64,000 nucleotides of DNA from Sympetrum striolatum (GCA_947579665.1 OX388344.1:10348346-10412345); one strand, 5' to 3'. Positions 12,131-25,574 are shown, counted from the first letter of the stretch. Notes: generated by a model not told the origin, from the letters alone. Translations and numbers: made by a program.

Positions 12131-13982
12131 AACAGGGTTCAATTCAAACTAAATATTTAGTATTTCCCTGTTGGCGGTGGAGCACCAGAGTTTAGATCTG
12201 TCACGGAATCCGAGCCCACAGCCGGCCTAATTATGAATTCTTAACCTCCGAATGAAGCCTCTTCCGCTGGACATCTTCGGCAGTCGCACGCTCGTGGACC
12301 AGCGATCGGCAAGCTTTTCACAGCTTGCGAGTCTCTAATGGGGTTGTAAGTGGGAGAAAGAGAAAACTATAAATATCGTTTTTGGGCTTAAGCTAGGCTC
12401 TGCGGAACTTCTGGAAGTCGACTATAAATACGGCCCTAAATGTGTAACTTCCCATTGCTACATAAAACGCAAAGGCATAATTTCACTCTAAAGACGGTGT
12501 AAACCGCATCACGCATCAGTGTAATTTAATTAGTGAAACCGAAAGACTTCTGAAACGATTAATATCTCTAAGAATTTGAAGCGCAATCGACATAAAGATT
12601 TTACCATCTTAATTATACATTATTAAATAGTTTTGTCTCGAAAAGGGATGAGTCGTTTGAGCTCTCATTTCCCTTCATTAGTTTGAGGGACCTGACCACA
12701 GATAAGAATATTCCATTGCCCAATTAGACCGAATGTTTCAGCCTGCTTTTCTGGTGGCTATTCTATCCCTATGGGTAGTAGATAAGGGGTGACATGGAAG
12801 GTGGATTTCGCAAACAAGAAATATAGAAATGCTTTGCGTGTAGTCATGTTTTTGGCCTTCATTTTCAGTTCTTCACGTGCAATCGAGTTGTTCACATCGA
12901 AAACGTATCTTTCAGAGGAGTTACCTATATTGGCAAAGTGCAAGTGTGTTTCGTGCTCTATCACCAAGAAATTTTACTTCCAGTTTTTCTGGCTGAACAT
13001 GCGAGGATTTTAGTCCGTTTAGGAAGTGCTGCGGAAAATAGTTCGAGTGTCGCGCAATTGCCCTAAGAAATATTGTGGGATTGTGACTGCAGAGCCTATT
13101 TCTAAAGTATCATTAATTTTCTGTCTTAAATTTTCAAAGTACACTTAATCCACTCAGTTAACGGAGAGTGTTAGGCGAAAGAATATACGTGTTAAGAGGT
13201 GTTGCATTTGTGAGCGAAATTGGATACAGTGAGGTTGAGCAATTACTCGGCAAATTGTTTTTTTCGTCACCAGTGGTCATCAGATATGTTGCAATGTTTT
13301 CGCTCAAAATGAAGTTTTGTAAGGAGTGCTGTGATTTGCTATTTAAAAGCGTTATTTGAGGAAATCTAAAGAGGTAAGAAAATACTATCAATTGCTTCTA
13401 TGCGAGGTACTTCATGCCGTATTTTTTAAACGAATTGCTTTTTTACTGTAAATTTATCTAGTGACTGATCATATTTTTCACCTTTTTACTATATTTTTTA
13501 TTAAAATTATTATTGCTTCAGTTTATCTGAACAGAGACTTCGCGGAAACTATTTTCCTACCGTGCTATATATTTATCTGTGCAACGCCAATGCCAGGATT
13601 TGATTTATAAGGAAAATAATGCAAAATACGTAAGTTCTCACGTTCCAGTAATTCGCTTTTTATTGAATCGCAATGTTATTAAAACAAAAGACCTTAAATG
13701 AAGTAATGCATTAGCTGATATAATGTCAATATGCAGATTTTATCTAAGCACATGACGGCTCATGTAAAAAAGTAATTCTTTAGAATCGAAGAGTATTTTC
13801 TGCTGAAACATTGGAACTTAAATTGCTCATACTTGTTATATAGTTTTATCTAGAGAAACGACAATCTATTAATTTTAATTTCAGCACAATAGTTGTTTAA
13901 GTAAATGTGGCTACGATGTAGTCAAACTGCTATTCTTTTGATTATATACCCACACGATCTAATTAAAACATTGCATCTAGAA
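12131..13982. other. No supported gene
   Basis: A slightly G+C-richer patch at 12170-12360 has no recognisable product. Open frames at 12758-13391 overlap on opposite strands and match nothing known. Confidence 0.35.
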
Positions 13983-14470
13983 AGCAATATTATCTAAAAT
14001 AAGATTTTTAAATACATCCGTTTGTTTTTATTTTTTTTTATTTTAAAGTTGATTATAATGAAAATAGACTTTAATTTGACAGCACTACGTAAGCCGTTTT
14101 TCGGCTATTTTCTTGATATTTAATTAAGAAGCTTTGATTTAAAACATTTACCCTGGTGAGCGATATAATTTAAAACACGATTTATAAATATATCTTTTTG
14201 TTCTTTTAAATTAAATATTGTCATAATGAAAATTAGGTTTTATTTTGACTACTATCATGACTACTTAATTCGTTTTCTTGCTATTTTCTTGATTGTAAAA
14301 ACATTTTGAAATAAACCTTTGATTGTAGAAAACTTTGATGTAAACTATTATTTCCGATAAGTGGTATTATTTGGAAAACGATTTTTAAATACATTTAATT
14401 TTCATTGATATGAAAGTGGACTATAATGTAAGTAGATTTTATTTTGACATGAAACACTAAATTCAAAGTG
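13983..14470. repeat. Degenerate tandem repeat, three units
   Basis: Three units of about 150-185 bases, starting near 13983, 14158 and 14357, share in order a (T)TATTATTT-like block, GATTTTTAAATACAT, ATAATGAAAATAGA and TTTTATTTTGAC. The units are diverged, so the array is old. No coding frame or tRNA-like motif is present. Confidence 0.6.
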
Positions 14471-14839
14471 CTTTTTTTGGTAAAATATATTATTGAACTA
14501 TCTTACTCTTAATACAAGGTATAGTTATTGTACAAAGAATCTTAAATAAAACATGAATTGGTAAAAAAAGAGTTATTGGCAAATCAAGTAATATGAAAAA
14601 TTAAGGATAAATTCATATTTACAAGAAAAGTCAGGGAAAATAGGATAAGGTCCATGTGAGCCATTCTTGGCTCATTTGTTAGTTCCTGGTTTTCCATTGT
14701 TGTATGGTATACTTATATTAATATTATATAGACTGATTTAAACTATATATAGATACAAAATATTACACAAGGCATAGAAAGTGTGATAACATTTAATATT
14801 TTTTGTTCCAAACTTATAAGAAGTCACTTAAAAATCTTC

Positions 14840-16990
14840 CTCTTGTCTCAATTTATAGATAAACTCTCTCTTTGGAGCTACAACTCTATGTGAGCGTCCA
14901 CCCCGATCAGCCTCCACTTCTCTGTCTTCTCACTTTCATCTTCTTTATGTCCTTTATGAATTAGCCATCTCAATCTGGACCCTCCTCTTCGTCTAGCGGC
15001 ATCAGTCTCCCTTCTATCACCTTATTCAGCATTGCTGTTTCAAACATCCTTTCCACGTGGTCCAAACATTATATTCTCAAAGATTTTGTGAACTTAGCTA
15101 CACCTTTCCCAATTCATTATTGTCTTTAACTCCTCTTTGGATCTCCTTTGCCATAATCCATTCTCAATAACAGGTCGGAATATTCTCTGCAATTGCTTTC
15201 AAATCTTACCAGGGCCATTCTCTTGTGTGATTGTTAGTGTCAATTTTTATGCTCCATATAGGTTACCACTGGTCTGGTAATTGGTTTATATATTTGTATT
15301 TAAGTGTTTCTGTTTATTAACTTTCTCTTGAGTATCTTCATATTTGCAAAGTAAATTTTATTCCTTGCTTGTATTCTTTCATTTATTCATATTATGCTTT
15401 TCTTGTAAGTTATATATTTTACATATTTAAACTCTCCCACACTATCAAATCTTATCTGTTCTATCTCCAAATACTGGGTGACTCTAGGTTTGCCAGAAGC
15501 ATATATTTAGGGTTACTGGTATTAACTATCAATCACATTTTGCTTGCTTCTTTCTATTTATTTGTTAAATATTGTTCCTCTTTGATCTATTTTTTCATCA
15601 GATATGTGTAATCCTAGAATATCCTTGCTTTATTCCAGAGCTGAATTCAGATTCAGTTTATTAAGTATGTTTACTTTAGCCATTCTCTTCTTCAATGCCT
15701 TTTGAATCAATAGCATTAATTTGGATGGAATTTCCATTTCCTTCATTGCTTCTCAGAGTTTGATCCTGTTTATACAATCAAATGCTTGTATAAAATCTAC
15801 AATAGCATATGCAGTTAAACATTATGATCATAGCATTTATCTAAAATTTGTCTGATTACAAACAGTTGGTCTATTGTACTTCTATTGGATCTACTCCCAC
15901 ACAGAGAATCTCCAATTATCCTCTCAGTTACTACTTTCAGCCTTTCTTTAATGATGATTTCGTATACTATATTTAACAGTATTTTCCATCTATATTTCTC
16001 GAGAACCAGTTTATTTCCCTTTCTATATATTGGGCTTAGGATTCCCATGCTCTATCCTTCTGGCATTTTTTGCTTCCTATGTTATACAACTAAGTTTATG
16101 CATAGCATCACTCATTATATCTCCTCCTTATTTTACTAGCTCTGCAGCAATATTTTCTTCCCTGGAGCTTAAGTATTTTTTAACTTTTGTATGCATTGTG
16201 CAATTTCCTGTCTAGTGGGTTTGATTCTGAGCAAGTTTGATTTATTTGATTTGATTGATTCTTTCCTTAGCCTGTCATTTTCCTCAGTTGTTACTCTCTC
16301 CTTATCTTCTGTACAGAGAAGTTCTTTGAAATGTTTCTACCAATCTTTCCTGAACTTTATTCTCTTCTTGGACTACATTTCCCTCCGTATTTTTAAATCT
16401 TTCCATTCTTGGTAGGTATCCTCTTTTCACCTTTTCTAAAACTTAGTAGAACTATCTCTGTTTATTCTGTTTGCTGTATTTTTCTATATTCTCTAGCTGT
16501 TCTCCATTTTCTCCTTTTTTCTTGCATATCCTATTTGCCTCCTTCCTCATTTCTTGGTATCTTTCAGTGTTCGTTCTGGTTTCTTTCCTTATCATGCTTT
16601 CTCTAGCTTTATTCTCCTCCTGTATAATTTGGGCACACTCGTTGTTAAACCAATCAGCATGTATTATTCCCTTGTTTCTTCCACAGCTGCTTTGATTGCT
16701 TTCCCTATTTTTCCCATTCTTTTTCTATGGTTATTTTATAAGTTTTTTCATCGGCTGTTGGTTTGCATTTTACTAGCTAATCCTTTTCGGTTTTGCTTCG
16801 TGACTTCCTAGTCTTCATTTAACTAATATGTGTCCCATATTCTCTTAACTATATCTGGACCTTTTTCTGTTTTAATTATTCTCTCCCTTACTCTTGCTTT
16901 AAATAGTTAATGATCCGAGTCACAGTTTGGCCCTTTGCAGCCTCTTATATCTAAATCTGATTATTATCCATTATTCCTCATCTTTCACAG
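14840..16990 (-). pseudogene. RTE-like non-LTR retrotransposon, decayed
   Basis: From 5' (about 16990) to 3' the minus strand shows RGCKGPNCDSDH, the end of an apurinic-type endonuclease domain. A long frameshifted linker follows, then reverse transcriptase motifs at 16048-15815 (PIYRKGNKL, then YRWKILLN, then GSRSNRSTIDQLFVIRQIL). A frameshifted tail contains HVERM near 15060. The order endonuclease, then RT, then the HVERM region fits RTE-like LINEs. The serine- and phenylalanine-rich forward frames at 15369-16811 are antisense shadows of this. Many stops and shifts make it inactive. Confidence 0.75.
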
Positions 16991-17202
16991 CTTTTTCTCG
17001 GCTGAGATTTCGCTTGAAATTGCATCACTCCCAGCAACGTCTAACTAATTATTCTTCCATCACTTTTTCTATAAATAAAATTTTGTAAAAATAATTGTAT
17101 GATATTTTTACCATTTATAGCTCTTCGATAGTTGAATAAAGTAATCTCTTGCATCCCAATCTCAGATGGATTCCCCACGAAGTGTTGTCGATCCGTTTAA
17201 AG

Positions 17203-19105
17203 CACGGGTGTCCAACGTTTTGGTGGGCAACCCTTATATCAACGAAACTAAAGGAAAAAAAACTTTGTACATCTTCTACAGTGTAGAAGAATATAGATAT
17301 TTATTCACAATCTAACCCAAATACAAATGAGCATAGTAAAACAACATTTATGTTTCAAACAAAAGAACATAAAATTTTTAATGTGAACACTGAGCCTGAT
17401 TTTTCGATACCAGTGCATCTATATCTGGTTTAAAGGAGGTAGTTGAGATGCGAAGAGTATTTTCAAGATGCTCAACTGAAATTTTTGTTCTAACTTTACT
17501 TTTGGTATGCTTCATACGGGAAAAAAGTTGCTCGCAAATGTACGTACTCCCCAACAGAGACGTCATGAACAGGGCATGTTCGTGAAGTGCCGGATATTTT
17601 TCTTTAGACAGGTAGAACTTATGAAAGTTTAATAGAGTCACATGAATACATTTTTCTCGAAGTTGCATATCTGATTGCAACTCTACGCATTCCATTTGCA
17701 AGTTTGCAGTCCACGTGTTAATGTCAACAGAGAATGGAGTAACAAATATACTAAAATACAATTGGTGTTTTCTAAAATCTTGAAATCTATTCTCAAATTC
17801 CTGTAACAAACTAGCAAAACATGCAGCATATTTTTCGTTGTTTACATGGCTTTGTTGAGACACTGTTTCAAAGTGCATTAAAAGTTATTGTTCTTAATTT
17901 GAGATTGCCACAATTTCAGCTTAATTTCGAATGCCGTCACTGCTTGAAACATATCATTTATTAATTGATTTTCACCTTAGAGACGCGTGCTCAGTTCATT
18001 TAAATGAGCAGTGATATCCACTAAAGATGCTAAATCAGCCTACCAATTTTCATTTTCCAATTCTGGTGCAAGTTTTCCTTTTGATTCCATAAAACACTTT
18101 ATTTCATTTCTCAAATCATTGAAACGTTTAAGCATTTTACCACGACTTAACCACCTGACTGCAGTAAAGTACACAACGTCTCCATAGCTAGTTTCCAAAG
18201 TATTCAGAAACTCTTGAAATTGGTTGTGATTTAATCCTTTTGATCTTATGAAATTATTGTTTTCATGACGACGTTCGAAATATTTTCTATTTTTAAAATT
18301 GTTGCACACAAATTCTCTTGATTCATGATAAAGTGATATTTCATGAAATTATCCATCTGTTTTGCGTCGTCTTCTATTAGTTTTGTTAGTCCTTCCTTCT
18401 TTCCAGCCATAGCTGGATCAGTGGCTATGGCTGAAAATCTTGCTAATTTTGCTTTTACTGTTTCAAACAAATCAACTGACATAGTAGTGTTCTTCAGTGG
18501 AACTAACGAGACCAGTTCTTCAGTAATATTAAATTCCTTGTCAATACCTCGAATAAATATGGCAAGTTGAGCAATATGCGTTGCATCAGTGCTTTCATCC
18601 AAAGCTATGGAATAAAAGTTGAAAGTAGCACACTGAGATTCCAAACTTTTTTCATTGGATTTCGCTATTTCTTCAATACGCATAGCGATTGTTTGGTGTG
18701 ATAAACTTATTTTACAAAAATCTGATTTTTTCAGGACAAAATATGTCTGCATCGTTTCATAACATTCTTCAATAAATTCACCGTCAGTGAATTAAATTTG
18801 CTACCACATAACTTGCCTTGACTAATGAATCAGTTTGAGAAGTATTTTTTTGAAAAAGTTTTTGTTGAAACGTAAGATTTTTTTTCAGACCAAATATTTT
18901 TTGTTTACGGCCTTGCATTCCTTGCAATTCAATATATTTTGAATGCATTTGAAAATTATTCCTTTTCAAATTATAGTCTTTGAAAACGGATACTACTTCT
19001 CTGCATATCAAACATAGCGCTTTACCTTGGATACCGTACCTGTGATGTTGCAACGTTCGTTTATTTTCCGGTTACGCAACACGGGCCCCAGGTTGGACAC
19101 GTCTG
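17203..19105 (-). mobile_element. hAT transposon with exact 8-bp target duplication
   Basis: The element is flanked by GTTTAAAG on both sides (17195-17202 and 19106-19113), and 8-bp duplications are diagnostic for hAT insertion. The ends are CACGGGTGTCCAAC and, on the other strand, CAGACGTGTCCAACC. The interior encodes one broken transposase on the minus strand and nothing else. Both ends and the target duplication survive, so the element was never rearranged after insertion; only the coding frame has decayed. Confidence 0.9.
17378..19053 (-). pseudogene. hAT transposase of the GTF2IRD2/ZBED-like type
   Basis: N- to C-terminal on the minus strand: a Cys-type finger (GKALCLICREVVSVFKDYNL, 19053-18784); the RNase-H-like start FYSIALDESTDATHIAQLAI and FIRGID (18752-18246); [18 protein letters not shown] with [19 protein letters not shown] (18309-18040); and the C-terminal dimerisation region with FVTPFSVDIN and LLGSTYICEQLFSRMKHTKS (17878-17378). 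The order and motifs match the domesticated vertebrate hAT relatives GTF2IRD2 and EPM2AIP1. At least three frame breaks and an in-frame TAA near 17985 inactivate it. Confidence 0.9.
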
Positions 19106-19595
19106 GTTTAAAGGTAATATTTCGCACAAACTTGCCAATCTCTTCACAATATTCAATACTGTGCCAGTTTTTAGAAATAAAAACAACTTAAGGAAATTTT
19201 TATGTCTTCAAAAAGACAACGTATAACCTTTTTATAAATCCGGCGTCTGTAAATTAATTTGCGACACTTGCAGATCTATCTACATCCGTCGTACTTCCCT
19301 AAATTTTAACGTTCGCACTAAAGAACAGTTCAATGCATTTCACTTCAACTTATTCCCACTCTGCGAAATCCCTTAACGGAAACAAATATTCCAGCAGTTT
19401 TTCGCCCGACATTTTCCATTTTGAAGATAATGATAAACGCATTCGAACAATTAGAGATTGTTCAATACTTTGTATCACCTAATTGCTCTCTCACAGAGAT
19501 TATTCGATACTTTGTTTAAACCTAATTGCTCTCTCAGTAATTAATATTTTTTTCAAACCCCTCTCATCAACCTCAACATTGTCAATAGCTTCATT

Positions 19596-19943
19596 TCAGC
19601 TGGAATAGCTTCTTCGGAAACTAATATTTTTCTTTGAAATAACTGGTTCTATTATTCGTAACAATTTGTAAAAATTTTCCTTTGAGATGCGTGTAAAATT
19701 CCGGAATACGTTTACATCATGCTGAAGTTCTCTGAGTAGCCCAATATTTCGATTTTTGTTAAACTGCTTTGTCCACAGTACTCGTTGTTTTTTTCTTTTA
19801 CGTGCATTTTTTAAAAACACACCTGCACAAATGGCTATCAGACTTGCCGATTCTGTATCCATCATGACGCAAAGTAGATGATGCAGTGTGGACAACAATT
19901 TGAAAGCCTCATGAGGCATGCCCGAAAGGCATGCGCAACGCAT
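19596..19943 (-). pseudogene. PIF/Harbinger transposase, N-terminal fragment
   Basis: The minus-strand frame contains KKQRVLWTKQFNKNR, then GLLRELQHDVNVFRNFTRIS and FYKLLRIIEPVISKKNISFR. This resembles the region before the DDE core in HARBI1-type transposases. The frame breaks at 19596, just after the block, and the catalytic part is not visible downstream. Identification rests on motif spacing and is moderate. Confidence 0.6.
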
Positions 19944-20011
19944 GTTGAAAGGGAAAGAGGAAGCGCAAGTTGAAAGGAAAGAGGAAAGCGCACAAGTGTA
20001 GACATACCATA

Positions 20012-20262
20012 ATGTCTATCATTTTAAGTAACTTGATAAATACAAACATGTATTGTAGATTTACTTTCGTTTAGTAATATTACCATTGGAATCCGCCCCC
20101 CCTCCCCGATTATCGCTATTATATTTTTTTTACTTTTACGTTTTATTTTATAGCTGTTCTATGTGCGTTTATTTTCTAATGTTTATCATTTCAAGTAACT
20201 TGATAATGACAAACATGTGTTGTAGATTTACTTTCGTTTAGTATTATTACTATGGGAATTTT
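20012..20262 (+). repeat. 85-bp direct duplication
   Basis: The stretch 20012-20095 recurs at 20178-20262. It shares TAGATTTACTTTCGTTTAGT exactly and a diverged CATTTTAAGTAACTTGATAA block. The copies start 166 bases apart, just upstream of the piggyBac remnant. Confidence 0.75.
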
Positions 20263-20528
20263 TTACGAGTCTTACTTTTTGTGTATCACTGATTGACGTG
20301 CTTCTTTTTGAAAGTTTTGAAGCAGAAGAGGAAAGAAAGAAGCTATTTTCATAGCAAGAGGAATTCCGTCTGCTATGAGAGTAAGGTAATTATAATATTT
20401 ATATTTCATTTTCAATTTAGTGTCTCATACCACTGAGCCTTGTTTACAATCACAATGCTATATCTGAGAGAAGTTTCCGTTTCCAAATTTAATTTTTTAT
20501 TTATGTAGGACGGAGTGAAAGGTTCTAC

Positions 20529-21480
20529 GCTCAGAAATATTTGGCAATTGGGGGAATTTTTCAAATCCTGATTCTTCAGGCTTTGTATTTTGCAAAATAT
20601 CCAACCCCTGGAGAACCTTCCGGATTGTATTTAAGATTTCTCGTGTGTACTGGATCTTCTGATTCTTATGTAGGCGGGTTGGGCCATGTCAGCAATGTTG
20701 TATGGAAGTTGATGGAAGGAAGATTGGACAGTGGAAGGTCTCTTTTCATGGACAACTATTACTTGTTAACGACTTGTCTCACCGTTTACTAGAGCCAAGG
20801 ACTCATTGTACCGGAATTCTAAGAGCTAATCGGAAGGGGAACTCTCCTGCGGTGATAACTAGAAAACTAAAGCGGGGTGAGGTTGTGGATATTTTCAGCA
20901 CTGAAGGAGTCTCCGTTATGAAGTGGAAAGATAAAAGGGATGTTCTGATGATCAGCTCCGAATTTGGAAGCAATATGGTCGATGTTCGCCGCCGGAGGGG
21001 GGTTGGTATCACCTTAATACCAGAAGCCATTACTAGATACAATGAGTCAATGAGTGGCATCGATCATTTCGATCAGATGATGGCAAATTAGCCAATTAAT
21101 TAGAACGCAAGACTCTAAAGTGGAATAAGAAACTGGGTATCCACATCTTTCACCTCCTTTTAGTCAATAGTTATTTCCTCTACCGACAAACCTATCCCAA
21201 CATTCCTCTGTACAAATTCCGCCCTTCCGTAATTAAATCCCTCCTTCTTCCATCCTATTCTGAACCCATACCCCGTTACCTCCATAGTCTGTACTCCAGG
21301 TCTCTTGGATTTATCGAGGCATTTCCAGCAGAAGTATGACTCCTAAGAAAAACGAAAACGTGTGCCCCAAAAACAATGTATACATAACTAGGGGGTTCAG
21401 GAAAGATACTATGTTTTTTGCCCCACCTGCGACGGATTGCCCCACACTGCTTATTCCAATGTTTTGTGGAGTTTCATTGT
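20529..21480 (+). pseudogene. piggyBac transposase (PGBD4-like), broken
   Basis: The forward strand encodes the second half of a piggyBac DDE domain: GLYLRFLVCTGSSDSYVGGL, then SLFMDNYYLLTTCL (the catalytic Asp of the DNYY motif), then CTGILRANRKGN, LKRGEVV, VMKWKDKRDVLM, VDVRRRRG, RYNESMSGIDHFDQM and LKWNKKLGIHIFHLLLVNSY. A C-terminal Cys-rich remnant (FCPTCDGLPHTAY) follows near 21410. Frame changes near 20790 and 21100, and a stop in the cysteine region, kill it. The first third is missing, and TTAA-flanked termini were not found. Confidence 0.9.
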
Positions 21481-24400
21481 AATATAACATTTTGATTTAG
21501 TGTAACTAGCGGAAGTGCCCGTTGAAATTCAACGGGGATAATAAGTAAACATATATGAAGTTATACTCTCTCACGATTTTAGCAGCTAATGGTTGACCGG
21601 TAGAAGACCCTCTCAGCCTTTAGGTGGATGACTTTATGGTTTGTATATTGGTTCGCATTAAAGATTTTATCTAGGAAAACGGATTGAGAATGAAATTTAT
21701 GATGTTTGGATAGTATATAAGTATACATATACTTGTAGGTATTTCATTTGTATGCATTCAATATAAATGAGTATACAGTTACAATGGCTCTTATACGATT
21801 GTAGAAAGCCAAGAAGTTTTATAGACCTTTAATGATAGATTCCAACACTACATGCCTCTCATTTCTCCCATTCTACAGATACCGTACATTACTTATGAGA
21901 CAATATTTAAATTCACTAAAGTTTAAATCTTCTGTACGCGTACTTAGTGTCATTTTGGAAAATCTCCAACGCTTATATGTGCGTAAAGCACACACACACT
22001 ATCGCCATAAAAGGTTGCAATAATACTAACTAAGGTACGTAACCTAACGAACGTACTGGTAGAAAGTCTAACATACTAAAATATTGAAATTTTGATGGCC
22101 AGTTTTCAAAATCACGGTTATATCTTAGTGAAACACTTCAATTAAAAACATAGGTAAATTACATTATGCATTCATGATTAATTGTACTAATAAATAAGTT
22201 AATGACAATACTCGTATGTATGTTATTAACTATGTCCAATTCGTCTATGTTGACGTAAAACTGAGTTCTGCTTATACTTCATCAGTAATAAATGCAATAA
22301 TTTAATCTTTATTAACTTTAATCGGCAGTTCTAAACTATATAAATTCATTTCACTTCCAATGTATAACTAATTATAACACTTTTGAAGTGTCTGAATCAT
22401 AAAAAATACTTCGCAGCACCTAACGTCTGTGATATGATTTACAATAAAGAAAAAGGTAATGTCGCGAGAAATATCTGTTTAAAGGAAATAGACAAATTTA
22501 TTCAAAATATTTTGAGGATTTTCAACCGAAAAAACCACTAACAAACTTATTTTTCAGCGATAAACCAACTGAGGCGAGAGGCTAGCTCTTTAAATTTCCG
22601 CCATATAGTTCGTTTACATCCATGATGCATTGCGGTTAAAGTTACTTTTAAGAGTTAAATACCAATTAAGGCTTAAGTATCGACAAAAATACGTTTTGTT
22701 AGAGTTTACGTGAAGATTACAGTCAAGGTCGACTCTAAATATATGTTTTAATACCGGACCTAAGTTTAGAAAATCAGTTTTAAGTTAAATATAAATCAAT
22801 ACTATGCAATTGATAGTGACAATAAGTCATAATTACTATCGCATTGATATATTTTTAATTATTTACATTCTCCAAATAATTAGCTGGGCCCGCGCAAATA
22901 TTTGCGCACATAGAAATTAAAGATTTGACAATACTTCATAAAAAGTACATAGTTCTTAATCAACTTTCCACTAGTGTTATTTTAGGTACCGGAAACTTAC
23001 ATACATCTTATTAGACGTCCATTGACAATATTTTAAATTTATACTGTTCCAGGGGTAAGAAGCCATGCTACAGTAAATTTCCTTCTGTAAGGAATATATA
23101 GGTAAGGTAGGACGTGAATTGAGGGAGTTACAGGTGAGATTTCAGCTTGAAATCGTACGCATAATTACAGATGGTCATTTTGTACTGACCTAGATATCTA
23201 GAGATATTTCTTAAATGCCCAGGGTTCGATGCCAGGATGGACCCGATTCTCCCATGTGGAATACATGGGAGAAATATTAAAAGTAATTCTTTACTTCTAA
23301 TTGATGAGATGCACTACTATGCACCATGATGATGATCAATTTCTTGCATTTTCACTTAAAATTTTACCTTTAGCTCGCAATAAGTAAGTATACCTTACTT
23401 GTAGTAACATAGTTGATCGTTATCATACAAAAAAAGTTATTTTTCGTAGTAGTTTATATTACTACAAACATTAAGATACTTCATTGATCAACTTATTACT
23501 AAAATAATCATAAAGTAATAATTTTGGGTGTAACAATGCAAAGAATTCCAAAACTGAATTTACAATTGTGGAAACTAAAATAAATGTATATTATTTATTA
23601 AGCTTTTCGGTACTTCAGACGAAAACGTTTCCTCAGGAGGGTTTAGTTTAAAATCAGTCAAAGTATACCTAGTTCTTTTCTTCTGAATGCATTAATTAAT
23701 AATAATATATAAACAGACACATTAATGTAATTATTGATGACCGATTCCATTTCACAAAAAGTAATCACTTTCAGTCAATCTATGAAAATTGTCATCGGGC
23801 CACCTAATTCAATTGCTTCCTGGTTATTGCTATGTGGTTACACTTCAATTAACTACCAATTTAAAATATTCACTCGTCTTCGCGAAACGCAATCACTGTG
23901 AAAATGACGTCTGAATGGTTCACTACTGCCTAGTAAAAGTTTCTCGTAAATTAAATAGTTAAAAGCAGGTCAGTTGCTGAAAATAAAAAAATAATGCTGT
24001 GACATCGTCAGCAGGTAATTGTCTCGGAGAGGAACACTAGTGTAAAAACCATGGCATTTAAACCAATAACAGTAGGATATTAATTTATGCATCACTAAAA
24101 AGAATAAAAATAGGACGATTTAAAGTAGGTTTTTTGTGCTTGTAATTTAAATGGAAACGAATTATGGGTTCCGGATTTCGATCCCGGAGACTCCGGAAAT
24201 GAAACTATTAAGATCACATTAGGATAAGAAGACATTTTAAGAAAGGCACAAAGTGATAACGGAAACGATGATTATATAGAAATAAATTCTATATGCCCCT
24301 AAAAACCAACAACAATTTTTTTCGTGGAAAGTAAGTGAGTTGTGTAGCTAACTTTTACCCCAATACTAAAATGTGTAACATAAACACGGAAAACCATCTA

Positions 24401-24960
24401 ATAACACAAACTCAATCACAATGCCAAAACAGAAACGAAAATTAAACAGCTCACGATAAGATAGTAAATTTATATGGAGTGAAAGCAATCAAAATTGCCA
24501 CAAATGAATCACTTTTTGTATTCTGCATATAACAAAACATAAAATTGCTTTACCTTTTTGGACAGGTATGCGATGTTAGCGATTTGCTGCATATTGATCA
24601 CTGGATGTTCTACTCCTGTGAGAACCCGAACATCGAATCAAGAGAAATCTTTACGATCTTCACTGACTACATTTTTGTCTATCTCTAAATATTCATCGTT
24701 GAAAATATATTAGATTTAATACTTAATTCAGAAGTTTATATCAAAAACATCCGCAACGTACCTGTTTATTTATATGTATTCAGTTGAATTGATCGAGAGA
24801 AAGCAATTATAAGAAGCACAATACTAATAAAACTGTTTTATTTCACGGAAACACTGTTAAAAATTACGTTGATATAAACAAAGTTCGTTTGCTACAGAGA
24901 AATAAACAAAATTTGAATTTTTTAAAATTTTGGTATATTTTTCGCGAGATTTTTCGGAGG

Positions 24961-25574
24961 ATATTGTTTTTATTTACCATTATTTGGGAATAACTCCTAA
25001 ACAATCAGTGTTACGAAAAAATGTTTTCTACAAACGTTGTAGTAAATACATATATACAAGTTTGTGTGTAAATGTATATACCTAAATTGCATTCTGACAG
25101 AGATAAGTATGAAAAACTTCAATTTCTGGGTAAACAACAACTTCCGGTTAACCATTATTTGGGAATAACTCCTAAACAATTAGTGTTACGAAAATATGTT
25201 TGCTACAAAAGTTGTAGTAAAGTATATTATCTACAACTTTTGTGTGTAAATTTATATACCTATATTGCATTCTTACAGAGATATTTAAGAAACAAAATTT
25301 TGTTCCGGATAAACCGTAACTTCCGGTTTAGCGATAATCTCAAAAAACTAATCAACTCTTGGCATTGTTAGGAAAATTCTAAATATAAATTTTGAAAATG
25401 ATCGGATAATTACTTTTTAAGATAGAGCGACCACAAACTTTTTAACCACAGACAGACACACAGACAGACATGTTCGGGAAAATAGCTAAACATGCTCTAT
25501 GGGCCCCAAAACATCTATTTCCGTCAAAATCTGGAGGTCTTCTCTATACTACGTATAGGGAGAAAGTAAAAATT
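24961..25574 (+). repeat. CTTTCTCCCTATACG-family repeat, copy A
   Basis: It ends TCTCTATACTACGTATAGGG plus AGAAAGTA, a self-complementary terminus. Inside are two tandem units of about 165 bases, each with AACTCCTAAACAAT and CTTCCGGTTAACCATTATT. Copies occur at 39565-41112 (interrupted), 51275-51966 (inverted) and partly at 44226-44690. A 99-codon frame at 25072-25371 is matched without gaps by one of equal length in the copy at 51807-51508. Class of element unknown. Confidence 0.7.

Noticed and set aside
13983..14470. CRISPR array
   Set aside because: The repeats are long, diverged and A+T-rich with no short spacers, and the genome is eukaryotic.
15369..16811. Several overlapping forward open frames rich in Ser, Phe and Leu
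   Set aside because: They are the antisense of the minus-strand LINE, whose RT motifs read correctly on the other strand.
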